A DNA stretch of 64,000 nucleotides from Onthophagus taurus (taxonomy: Eukaryota > Arthropoda > Insecta > Coleoptera > Scarabaeidae): NCBI RefSeq assembly GCF_036711975.1, contig NC_091970.1:4099501-4163500 (forward strand). The letters are read 5' to 3'. Shown piece after piece: positions 1 through 10,930 of this stretch. The notes under the pieces were generated by a model. That model worked only from the letters and a program-made list of their open reading frames with translations. It was not told the DNA's origin and did no database searches. How positions within the stretch are numbered: the stretch's first letter is position 1; each line of letters opens with the position of its first letter. Made by a program: the position numbers and the translations under genes.

Positions 1-1869
1 TTGTTTTGCCATCTCCAATTTATTTCTGACACAAATTTGGAGTGTTTCTGAAGGTCCCAATTAACATGGTATACTAAAAATCATGTTTAAACCATTTTTA
101 ACGTATTTTAAGAGATCTTCTAGTTATTTTGCCATGTTTCTGTCTTCTTCTAGATTGAATTTGATGCATTTCTGAACATGTCATGTTACATGGTGTAGTC
201 AAAAACAAGTTCAAAATTCTTCTGGACACTTCTCCAAAGTGATTACTCGCTTAAATTTGCTTCCAAGTACCAACTTTATTTTGGAAAAAGTTTTCTTAAA
301 TGTTATAAAACATGATATGTTCAACATCAAATTTTGGGGTTTCTTGAACAACTTAAAAACACGACAAGTCATTTATGCACAAAAATTGAACTTATTAAGC
401 GTGGATATTTATTTAGAAAAGTGGAATTTTAAGAAGTTATATCTGAAGAACTAGTTGAGATATTTTAATGAAATATGGAACGTTTTGAAGCAAATTTAAT
501 AAAGATTTAATGAGCATGAAATAATGACTTAATTCCCATAAACTTTTACGTAACGATTTTTAAATAAAATAATTTTTAACTTTAATTTATAGGCAACCAA
601 ATTAACTAGTGTGTATAATGGATTGCATAACTCTTAGGTGATTTTTAAATTTATTGTGAAAATTAATATTTGCGATAATTATAAATGTAATAAATGAAAT
701 GGAATATTTATTTACCAGTTAGCTCTATTTCGATATTTATAAATTATTTCCAGTTCATTGGAACCTATTTATTTACTCCGAAATGAGTACTTTAAGTAAT
801 TTTTAAAAAATGATTATTTAAACACGGTATTTATATTAATATAATATTAATTCGATTTCCTCTTTGCCACATATTATTTTACATTAAAACCGAGCGAATA
901 TTTACTACGTGTTTAAAATTCATTTTACATTAAATTTTCTACATTTTCCGATATTGTTTGTGAGATAAATAATTTTAATTTATTACAATGTATCTCTTTG
1001 TGAATAATTAATACCCTGTAATTGGAAATCATAAATTCGTTGGGAATCTACTTTATTTATTTGTGGTGAAAAGTTATTTTTTCGCAAATAATTATTTTAA
1101 AAAAGAAAAATCCTAATCTATGGCACGATTTAAAAAAATACTTCTTTCATATTTTATTTATTTTTCTTTTCGTTTCAAAAACTAATTTTGTCTTTGGCTG
1201 GGTCGTATCACAAAAAATTCGAAATGCGCCTTTTTTTCCACAAAATTAATAATAATCATAACGGATATTCCCGAAAAATCTCACAGCACTTAAGAAAATA
1301 GGTCGAAAAGGTAGCCGAAAATGATTCGTGCCCTGATATCGTCCTGATTAAACAAAAATCATTTTTTTTGGAAGTACGGGATGGTTGGCACATTTTTTTT
1401 TCTTTAATAATATTTTAATTTTATATACATACATTAGAAAGATACGAGTCAAGAACCCTGGAATAAGATATGTCAATAAAACGCCTCTTAATTAATTACT
1501 GTTTTAAGACAGCAAAAACACTTTAGCGAATACTTAATTCATTAATTCATCTTTTAGCCAATTTAAAAATAAAAAAGTTGACTTTTTGTACGTTAAATTG
1601 GTGCTAGTTAACCAAATTTGAAATTTGACGTAAAAATTTGACATAAAAATTTGACATCATCGAGCTGTCACAATTTTTTTTGTACTTTTTTAGCAGCCCA
1701 AAAGAGAAAACACCTCGAAAAATACTTATCTCAAAAAATCGTTCTCTTTGAATTAACTCAAAAATGTCGTATTCATTTTCTGGGTGTATTGAGGTAGTAG
1801 CCAGGTGAGGGGGATAAAAATTTTTTAAAATGTAGCTGGATACTGACTTCGGTGGTAATGCTGACGATG
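1..1869. other. AT-rich 3' flank of broad, no gene seen
   Basis: No Cys/His finger pair or other recognisable coding exon is visible on either strand. The stretch is AT-rich, with homopolymer runs. It lies downstream of the last broad zinc-finger exon in the window and probably holds its 3' UTR. Broad genes of other insects can have more than four finger exons, so further finger exons could lie to the left, beyond the window edge. Confidence 0.5.
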
Positions 1870-2171
1870 TCACTGAAGACGTGGCGGCGTCGGAGCCGGT
1901 CCTAACACGCTTTTGATGGCCGTCGTTTTCAGTAGTCGCTTCAACATACCGCTCGAGCCGCGATGCTGAAGACTTTTGTGCGTTGTCAACGAGTTTTTGG
2001 TGCGATAACGACGATGACAGAATTCGCACACATAAAGCGTGTCCGATTGTTCGTGTTTATCCTGGAAATGTCTCTTCAGCGAGTAATAACAGCTAAAGGT
2101 CCGTCTGCAATATGGGCATTCTTGGGGCTCGTTGATCCCGCCGGCGGTAGGTGGCGGCATTCGGATCGCGC
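1870..2171 (-). CDS. br: broad alternative zinc-finger exon, Z1-like
   Basis: This is an alternative terminal coding exon of the Broad-Complex transcription factor. After the acceptor (GTTGCAG, exon first base 2,171) it supplies 2 nt to complete the split codon left by the core, then encodes GAIRMPPPTAGG and two C2H2 fingers: CPYC...H...H (FSCYYSLKRHFQDKH) and CEFC...H...H (RYRTKNSLTTHKSLQH). The tail is SSGMLKRLLKTTA followed by a stop at 1,870. The exon is 302 nt (2 + 100 codons), so it fits the phase-1 junction exactly. Joined to the core it gives a protein of about 515 residues. The finger and tail wording recalls the Z1 isoform; that number is from memory and tentative, while membership of broad is not in doubt. 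Confidence 0.9.
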
Positions 2172-2639
2172 CTGCAACACACAGCACACAACGCGCCAAG
2201 TCAGATAATGCGTACGCGCACTATCAATTCTTTCATATTTCTTGTTTTATTTCATTTTAACCCGAATTTCACGACTTTTTAAACTATTAAAAGGATTAAA
2301 TCAAAAATAAGAAAACGATAGTACATGCTTAATTTTGTTTTCGTATAAAGCCAAGCAAGAAGCTGCTGATGCCAAAAATAAGTAATTACTACAAATTAAA
2401 AACAAAAATGGTAAATAAATAAATAACGAAAGCGATTGCGAACTGCAAAACCAAAAAAGCAGACAATTTTTTTGTTTGATGGGGAGTTGTTTTAAATAAA
2501 ACCGACGAATTTTTGGTTCGAAACCCGACTTTTATAACCATTTTCTTTTAAATTTGAATGAAGAAAACGAGATAAATTAGATTTAGGGTGAAATTAATCG
2601 AGGAATGAACGCGATTTAGGATAAAACGTGACTTGGGGG

Positions 2640-4280
2640 TCACTCAATTAACATATTTAAGTGATTGATTTGAAATCTACGTTAAATTTCCTTTAAAATG
2701 AGTACGATATATCTAATCTCAAATTTAATTTTGTTGTTTTCTGAATTATTATGAAAAATCCTTTAAAATGAGCCGAAACACGATAGGGTTATCTCGAAAA
2801 ATGAGGGAGATATTAATGATTTTAATTCGTTGCCAACTTCATGTTATTATCACTAATTTATTGCAACTCGGCTATTTTTTGAGATAAATGAGTCATGTTT
2901 GAACTCATTTTAAAGGATTTTTAATACATATTAAGAAATTTTTTTTAAATATATTCATTTTTAAAAATAATCGAAATTTGTGTTACTTCCGGTTGTCAAT
3001 GTCAAAATTATATTTGATGTTTTCTTAATTATTATGGAAAATCCTTTAAAATGAGCCCAAACACGAAGGGGTTATCTCGAAAAATGACGGAAATATTAAC
3101 ATTTTTAATTTGCCAACTTCATGCTATTTAATAATTTATTTTTTGATATATCTCGGTCGTCTTTTGATATTACGAAAATCACAAAATTAATTTTGACGTT
3201 TATAACCGAAAGTTGCCCGTATTACCTAAATAATTAAAATAAAAATTATATTTTTATAATCTTCATAAAATTCTCTTTGAAATGAATACAAACGCGATAT
3301 ATTTATTTTTTTAAATAACCGACTTATGGGTTACTTCCGGTTGTCAATATCAAAACTAATTTTGATATTTTCTTAATCATTATGGAACATGCTTTAAAAT
3401 GAGTACAAACACGAAAGGGTTATCTCAAAAAATGGCTTAGATATTAATATTTTTAATAAGTTGCCAACTTCATGTTACTACCAAATTAATCAATTTTTGG
3501 GTGTAACTCGATTGTTTTTTGAAATAAATTAGTCTTGTTTGGGCTCGTTTTAAAGGATTTTTTATAAAGATACGAAAATCGTAAAATTAATTTTGACGTT
3601 TATAACCGGAAGTAGGCCAAATTTTTTTTTATAAATAATTTTAAATCTATAAAATTATCTTTAAAATGAATACAAACACGATATATTCATTTTTAAAAAT
3701 AACCGAACGGGTTGTCAACGTTTTTAAAAAATATAATTTTGACGTATTTTCAATCATTATGAAAAATCAAGAAATGACTTAGATATTAATATTTTTAATA
3801 AGTTGCCAACTTCATGTTATTAATAAATTAATTTTTTTTGTAACTCGGCCATTTTTTGAGATAAATTAGTCGTGTTTGAACTCATCTTAAAGCACTTATC
3901 ATGCAGATTACGAAAATGTCAAAATTAAAATTAACATTTACAACCGGAAGTTGATCATATTTTGATAAAAAAAAAATTATTTTTAATTTTGTTCATCAAA
4001 TTTGTAATCCTTTTAAAAACTGCACTCGAAATGTCAACTTCCGATTGTCAACGTCAACTTTAATTTTAAACAAATTCTTTAAAATAAATCCAAACGCGAA
4101 GAGTTTATCTCAAAAAATGAGGGAGATATTAATATTTTTGATTCGTAGCCAACTTCACATCATTAACTAATTTTTGTGATATCTCCGTTGTTTTTTGAGA
4201 TAACTCCCTCGTGTTTGGACTCATTTTAAAGGATTTTTCGAGAAGATTACGAAATTAAATATAATATATTAACGTAGATT
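2640..4280. repeat. Array 1 of palindromic repeat family, in broad intron
   Basis: There are about five tandem, partly degenerate units. Inner palindromes lie near 2,755-2,922, 3,035-3,180 (right arm damaged), 3,383-3,562, 3,758-3,905 (left arm deleted) and 4,074-4,240. Each has a left arm like CCTTTAAAATGAGTCCAAAC then TTATCTCAAAAAATG, and the reverse complement as right arm (TTTTTTGAGATAA then GTTTGGACTCATTTTAAAGG). Between units are outer arms containing CTTCCGGTTGTCAACGTCAA and AATTTTGACGTTTATAACCG. The array fills most of the intron between the finger exons at 4,520 and 1,870. No terminal repeats or target duplication could be assigned to its ends. Confidence 0.8.
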
Positions 4281-4519
4281 AATAAAATCGTTCCCCAGGT
4301 AACATTTTTTTTAATTTGTGATAGTTCCTTAATATTATTTAATTTACAATTAATATAAATTGCGTTCATCCCGATTTGATTTTTTTGGCAGTGTTAGTAA
4401 TTTTATAATAAATAAAATTTGTAGAAGAAATTTGTAGAATAGAAAGACGGTTTTCTTCAAATTTTTGTAGATTTTTTTAATTGTAGAAGAATTTTTGTAG
4501 TACCTGGGAACGGGGTTGG

Positions 4520-4740
4520 CTAAAAGAACTTAATATCGACGTCCCCAGGCCTGGATTTGTGGTAGGTGTAGATGTGCGTCATCAATGAGTTCCTTGAGCA
4601 ATACACCCTCTCGCAAATGACGCATCGATACTCTTCCTGTCGTTCGGCGTGTTTATCAGCGATGTGTCTCTTGAGGGACGCTTTCGAGCAGAGCATCTTT
4701 CCGCACAATTGGCAGGTGAAGACCTTCTTCGGCGACGCGC
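4520..4740 (-). CDS. br: broad alternative zinc-finger exon, Z4-like
   Basis: The acceptor GTTGCAG puts the first exon base at 4,740. The exon completes the phase-1 codon of the core, reads ASPKKVFTC and encodes two C2H2 fingers: CQLC...SKASLKRHIADKH and CVIC...YCSRNSLMTHIYTYH. The tail KSRPGDVDIKFF is followed by the stop at 4,520. It is 221 nt (2 + 73 codons), the same phase as the other finger exons, and predicts a protein of about 488 residues. The assignment to the Z4 class is a tentative recollection of the family. Upstream of the exon on the minus strand lies GC-rich DNA (about 4,740-4,940) that holds no further finger. Confidence 0.9.
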
Positions 4741-5793
4741 CTGCAACACCACACAACATCTCCCGCTGGAGCGAGACCGTCGTTGTCTTCTCTTCGGCGG
4801 TCAAACGCATCGTTGTTGACGCCATCCTCGCCGTCGCCTTAAAGTCGTCGTAGTGGTGGTGATGACCACCGTCGATGGCGACGTCCGTTCTTCGACGGTC
4901 TTTATTCCGAGACCGAACGACGCCTTCGCACCGCCATACTATACACTTTTCTTAGTTAACACACTTTCTTTTTTTCTTATTTTTTATTTTTGGTTCTTAG
5001 GGGGGGGTGGTTTAAAATAAATGTGTCTGCAATGGTTTAGTTTGTTTTCGATCGGTTTTTTCTTTTTTAATTTTTTTAAATTGTATTAATGAGGTTTATA
5101 AAGCAAGATGGGGTAATAACATTGAGTAACAAAAAAACGCTACAACATTGAACGAGGCCAATCGAAAATAAATAAAAATAAATAAATAATAATTAATATA
5201 AAAAAAATTAAGAGAAATATAAGAACAACAAGCAAATAAAACCCAAGCTGTTTTGCCGATGTAAAAATATATTTCAACATAAATACAACAGTACATAAAA
5301 TATGTGATATATATTAATATATATCTATGCGTCGTGTATATATGTACGCAGTAAGATGAAAAAAAAAATAAATGAGAGTACAGATATACACGGTCTTTCC
5401 AAATATATCGTTATATAATAATAATCATAATATTGCATCAATTAACACGAACTTGCGCAATGCAACTAATAACTACACAGGACGTGTTCCCTTTCCAAAA
5501 ACAAATTAAATTAAAAAAATAATAAAATCAAAGAAAAAAAAATTAAAAATACAAAAATATCTTTGTAATAATCGCAACAACATTTTATTAATTTTTCTTG
5601 GTTTAGAGCCAATCGCACGACTTTTTTTAATTAATTTATTTTTTTTTATTAAAAGTAATTTTGATTCTCAAAGAGTTAGATGGCCATTTTAAAATAAACG
5701 GCCTCAGTCTTAAACGAATACTTTTTAGATTCTCCTACGAAATCAATACTTGCGCCAAAATCTATTTTATTAAAAAAAAATTTTATATATACA
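4741..5793. other. Intron sequence between broad finger exons
   Basis: A GC-rich patch adjoins the exon acceptor (4,741-4,940) and is followed by AT-rich DNA with long A and T runs. No coding exon, RNA gene or repeat-family member is recognised. Confidence 0.5.
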
Positions 5794-6736
5794 CAGAAAA
5801 ACCTCCATTTAACAGACCTCGTTAAAACGGACAAAATATTATTAGTAAATTTAAATATTATTGGTTATTCCCCAAGTCTCTCCGTTTTAAATGTTTTCAT
5901 CATATTTGAAATCTCCATAAAATTCCTTTTAAAACGAGTACAAGCACGATACATCTATTGTTTAAAATAACCAAGATATTGTCCACTTCCGGTTGAAAAC
6001 GTCAACTTTAATTTTGTAGTTTTCTTAATCCTCGTGAAAAATCCTTTAAAATGAGTCCAAACACGACGATGTTATCTCAAAAAATGAGGGCGAGATTAAT
6101 ATATTTAATTAGTATCCAACTTCATGTCGTTAATTAATTTTTGTAATATCTCCGTTGCTTTTTGAGATAATCCCATCGTGTTTGGACTCATTTTCAAGGA
6201 TTTTTCGAGTAGATTAAGAAAATTACAAAATTAAAGTAGACGTTGACAATTCGGAAGTTGACCTTATTGATAATTAATAAAAATAATTTTAAAATTTTTT
6301 CATCAAATTTGTAATCTTCATAAATTCCATCAAATTCCTTTTAAAACGAATACAAACACGACACATTTATTTTTTAAAATAACCGAAATGTCCACTTCCG
6401 ATTGTCAACGTCAACTTTAATTTTGTATTTTTTTAATCTCCATTTAATCTTTATTAAAAATCCTTTAAAATAAATCCAAACACGAAGATGTTATCTCAAA
6501 AATGAAAGGAGATATTAATATTTTTAATTCGTAGCCAACTTCATATCATTAATTAGTTTTTGTAATATTTCCGTTGTATTTTGAGATAACTACATCGTGT
6601 TTGGACTCATTTTAAAGGATTTTTCAAGTAGATTAAGAAAATAAAATTAATATTTATAACCGGAAGTTGACTAGCTAATACAAAACGCAACGGTGTTTGA
6701 ATTTTTGTGCATTAAATTTTTATCGAGGTTTTACTG
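5794..6736. mobile_element. Non-autonomous element with pogo-like ends carrying array 2 of the palindromic repeat
   Basis: The left end reads CAGAAAAACCTCCATTTAAC. The right end, read inward, is CAGTAAAACCTCGATA, so the outermost 12 bases are almost the same on the two sides. This start is typical of pogo/Tigger-like terminal repeats. The interior has no reading frame. It holds two tandem units of the palindromic repeat (inner palindromes near 6,038-6,210 and 6,457-6,622) with their CTTCCGGTT / AACCGGAAG outer arms. Flanking TA bases are present on the right but not clearly on the left, so element status is probable rather than certain. Confidence 0.45.
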
Positions 6737-8149
6737 TATTTATATATATTTATATACATATATATAACATATTTAGAGGGTGCTAAATTTAAATGAGATT
6801 TTTTTGACACACCCCGCACATTTTCGTGATAAATTTTGATTTATTTATTAAAAAAAGAAATTATTGAGATCTTAATTTTACTTACTCAGTCTTTTTTTTT
6901 GTTTCGATAAATACTAATTTTTTTAATTAATTAATTTTAATCGCTCAAATAAAATTGAGATCGTTTTTATCGAAATTTAATGTAATTAAGTACATGATTT
7001 AATTTAATTTTTTGTTGGTTGGATGTTGACGCAAGAATTTTTTGTTAAATGAACATTTTAATTTTTTTACAGAAGCATACAATTATTTAAAAAAATCTAT
7101 ACTCTATATCCGATTTTTCAGTCTTTTTTTAAACAATAACGCAAAGTCCTGTCCTCTCCAAAAAAAATATTAATCGTAATAATTAAAAAAAAATAATAAT
7201 ATATATATATAAAAAAAAGAAAAAAATAATAAATTATAAACTATGTAAGTGATAAAAAATGAATAATACAACTTCTATTTATTTTTTTTTAATATAATAT
7301 ACTAATTAATCAATAAGTGTAGGTATTTTATTTTAATTAATTAATTAATTATTTAATTAATTAATGCGTAATAATTATTTTAGTGTTGTATGTATATAAA
7401 AAACTGGAAGTATCCCTTTCACCGTTTATACTTTTACTTAATCGATGGGCCCCCTTTTTTCATTCGCGACCGACGTCTCCAAACATTCTCGCCCCCTATT
7501 CTTAAAAATATCTATATATTTTTTCCTTAATTTTTAAAGCGAAGTATATCACAATTTTTCCACGAGTTTCCGAACGAAAAAAATTCAAATTAAAATTAGA
7601 GACACCGCGAAAATGCTTGGCAAACATCGAAGCCGCCGCCAGGGAGCTTGAGCGCCTATACAAATATATCTATAATTCCAATCACCAAAAATAAATCGTA
7701 AAAAGTAATCTACAAACTAATTAAGACAAAAAAAATGAAATAATCGTAGTTATAGAAAATTATGCAGTAAGTAGTACCATTATTATTATTATTTATTTTA
7801 ATTTAATTTTTGTTGCACAAATTTTTTTTTGTTGAATGTATAAAAATTTACAAAATTAAAAAAAAAAAGAAATTGCCGAAATCAAAAAATTAAAAAAACA
7901 AAAAAATTAAAAGAAAAAAGTTTCGGTTCAAAAAACTTTTTGGCATCTAAAACGCGCTTTTTGAGATTCATTTAGTAAAAAATTATTTAAAGAATCGCGT
8001 CCTTAAATAATTAATTTATATATATTTATATACACAAATATAAATATATATAATTTGAATTGAATTTATTTTTTAATTAAATAGAGGGGGCTAAAACACG
8101 ATTTCGATTGAATCGTTCCGTTTTCAATTTTGTTTTAAAAACTGTCAAC
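6737..8149. other. AT-rich intron sequence
   Basis: Long simple AT tracts, including repeated TTAATTAA near 7,335-7,365, and a small CG-richer island near 7,440-7,500. No exon or structured repeat is recognised. Confidence 0.5.
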
Positions 8150-8433
8150 TTAATTGGCGTCTGCTGTTGTTGGAGGGCCGATGATGTTGTTGGAGGTGGT
8201 ATTTGAGGAAGTTCCGTACTTCTGCCTCCGGTGATAAATGCTCCGATGGTTGTTGAGCGAATTGAGCGTCCTGAACACTTTGTGACACAGCGTGCAGACA
8301 GCCGCGTTAAGCGGCTGAAGGTGCTGTTGTTCCTTGTGCCGCTTCAGGGTCAGCTTGGTGCTGAGGAGTTTTCCGCAGACGTCGCAGCGATGGCTCGCCG
8401 ATAGGGGAAGTGGCAGGCCAAGGCGTCTCGTCA
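8150..8433 (-). CDS. br: broad alternative zinc-finger exon, Z3-like
   Basis: The acceptor GGTGCTCAG places the first exon base at 8,433. The exon encodes [17 protein letters not shown] and two C2H2 fingers: CDVC...[14 protein letters not shown] and CTLC...[16 protein letters not shown] Thr/Asn-rich tail follows, with the stop at 8,150. Its 284 nt (2 + 94 codons) match the phase-1 junction shared by all four finger exons, giving about 509 residues. A 30-bp (ATG)n microsatellite lies 38-67 nt upstream of the acceptor. The Z3 label is tentative. Confidence 0.9.
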
Positions 8434-8470
8434 CTGAGCACCGGGAACAACACAACGAGTATTAGCCCCC

Positions 8471-8500
8471 TCATCATCATCATCATCATCATCATCATCA
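8471..8500. repeat. Trinucleotide microsatellite beside finger-exon acceptor
   Basis: About ten uninterrupted copies of TCA on the plus strand, read as (TGA)n in the broad transcript. It lies just upstream of the Z3-like exon acceptor, in the region where a branch point and polypyrimidine tract would be expected. Confidence 0.9.
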
Positions 8501-8876
8501 CAAAACCTGTACATCATTATTAATCGTATTGATCGTGTCTTTAATTCGATACCAAAAAGTTCTTTGCCAACCCCCTTCATTTTTTTAATTCTTAATTTAA
8601 TAATTAAATAAAAATAGGGTGTCTCTTTAATAACTTTTTTTTAAAATATAAATTTGAATAATTAGGAACGTATGTATACCATCATTAACTTTTTTTATGG
8701 TACAGGAATATTTTTATGTTAAAACGACGCCAAACTAAAAGAGTTTAGTATCGTTAAAGAAGTAATATTACTATGATAATTCGAGAAAAATAGTTACAAT
8801 GCAACAATGACCATCATCGTTTTTGTTTATGAATAATTTGTTTGTAATGTTTTCGTTGGGTGGTGGTCGCCCCCCC

Positions 8877-9109
8877 TCACAGGTAGAACGAGTGCGGAGC
8901 GACGATCTCGTCGTTCTTAACGTTCTTGACGTTCCTGTGGTAGATGCTTTTGTGGTTCCGAAGGGAATTCAGGCTGCTGTAGACGCGCTTGCAAATGTTG
9001 CAGACTGGTTCGCGAGACGGCCTCATGTGCACGTTCTGAATGTGCCTCTTCAGCCTGGTCAGCGATGACAAACTTTTGTTGCACGGCTGGCACCGAAATT
9101 CGTCGACAC
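8877..9109 (-). CDS. br: broad alternative zinc-finger exon, Z2-like
   Basis: This is the first finger exon met by the core transcript. After the acceptor TGCCGCCAG it encodes VDEFRC and two C2H2 fingers: CQPC...SSLTRLKRHIQNVH and CNIC...YSSLNSLRNHKSIYH. The spacing of both is C-x2-C-x12-H-x4-H. A short tail ends HSFYL with the stop at 8,877. The exon is 233 nt (2 + 77 codons), in phase with the core, and gives a protein of about 492 residues. The sequence recalls the Z2 isoform of flies and moths; the number is tentative. Confidence 0.9.
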
Positions 9110-9359
9110 CTGGCGGCAGAAACGCGCATTAGCCCCCTCTATGGCCACGGCGCGTATCTCATCACCCTCTCAAATCAATCTCAGTCTCTCATTTTTATTA
9201 TTATTTTTAATTACTTTACGATCTCGACTAACTCGAACTTCGAAAAACTTCCTAAACCAGCCCTTACATATTTATCGTATAAATATTTATTATTTACTCT
9301 TTTCATTGTGTTGCGTTTAATATTTTAAGTCATTAAAAAAATTATATATCATTTTTAAT

Positions 9360-10930
9360 AGTGTAAAAAAAGTTTGACCGAGTTTGACAATCTCGAGTTT
9401 CTACAAAAATTAAGAAAATCAATATATAAAATCGCTTTTTTTTTTAAATTTTTAAATTTTCTCATCAAATTCAAAGTCCCCACAAAATTCCTTTTTACAT
9501 GAGTATAAACATGATATATTTATTTTTTATAATAACCGGGATGCAGGTTACTTTCGGTTGTCAACTTCAACCTCACTTTTATGATTTTCTTATTCTTAGT
9601 GAAAAATCCTTTAAAATAAATCCAAACACGATGGGATTATCTCCAAAATTAACCGAAATATTAACAATTGTAATAAATTGTCAACTTCATATTATTACTA
9701 ATTTAATAATTTTTTGTTGTAACTCGGTTTTTTGATATAAATTAGTCGTGTTTGGAGTTATTTTAAAGGATTTTTAATAAATATTGCGAAAATCACAAAA
9801 TTTATTTTGACGTTTATAACCGGAAGTTGCTCAAATTTATTAAAAACATTTTAATTAATTTTTTCCGTAAAATTCTCTTTGAATTGAATATAAACATGAT
9901 ATATTTATTTGTTTAAATAATCGAAATTTGGGTTACTTCCGCTTGTCAATGTCAAATTTACTTTTAATGTTTTCTAAATCTTCATTAAAAATACTTTAAA
10001 ATGCGTCCAAACACGAAAGAGTTATCTCAAAAAGCGGCTTAAATATTAATATTTTTAATAAGTTGCCAACTTCATGTTATTACTAAATTAATCAATTTTT
10101 TGATGTAACTCGATTGTTTTTTAAGAAAAATTAGTCGTGTTTGGACTCATTTTAAAGAATTTTTAATGCAAATTAAAAAAATCAAAAAATTGAAGTTGTC
10201 AACATTTAATTTTCCCATCGTATTTTAAATCCCCATAAAATTCCTTTTAAAACGAGTACAAACATGGTACATTTATTTTCAAAAATTAACGAAATGTCAA
10301 CTTCCGGTTGTCAACGTCAACTTAAATTTTGTAATTTTCTTAACCTCCATGAAAAATCCTTTCAAATAAATCCAAACACGATGGGGTTATTTTCAAAAAT
10401 ATATGAGATATTAATATTTTTAATTCGTCGCCAACTTCATTTGATTACAAATTTATTATTTTTTGTGTAACTCAGCCATTTTTTGAGATAAACCAGACCT
10501 CCACCAGTTGGGCTCATTTTAAATGATCTTTCGTAAAGATTAAGAAAATCACAAAACTAAATTTGACATTTATAACCGAATTTTAAATTCCCGTTAAAAC
10601 AACTATAAACATGGTTCATTTTAAAAATGTAATGATGTCAACTTCTAGTTGTCAACTTTAATTTTGTAAATTTTTTAATCTTAATTTAATCTTTATTAAA
10701 AATCCTTTGAAATAAAGCCAAACACGACGATGTCATCTCAAGAAACGAGGGAGATATTTAATTTTTAATTCGTAGCCAACTTCACGTCATTGATTAGTTT
10801 TTCTGATATCCGTTGTTTTTCGAGATAACCCCTTCGTGTTTGGACTCATTTTAAAGGTTTTTTTAGCGTGGATTACAAATATTAAAAAATTAAAGTTAAA
10901 ATTTTTAAACGAAAGTTTATTTTAAAGGAT
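9360..10930. repeat. Array 3 of palindromic repeat family, in broad intron
   Basis: About four tandem units, with inner palindromes near 9,599-9,770, 9,983-10,163, 10,350-10,532 and 10,697-10,862. Outer arms (ACTTCCGGTTGTCAACGTCAA-like and TTGACGTTTATAACCGGAAG-like) lie between them. The unit length is roughly 350-390 bp. Copies vary by point changes and small deletions, so the array is not recent. Small open frames near 9,499 and 10,264 are accidental products of the repeat. Confidence 0.8.

Noticed and set aside
9499..10470. Small plus-strand frames of 68-78 codons
   Set aside because: Both are translations of the palindromic repeat array and resemble each other only for that reason.
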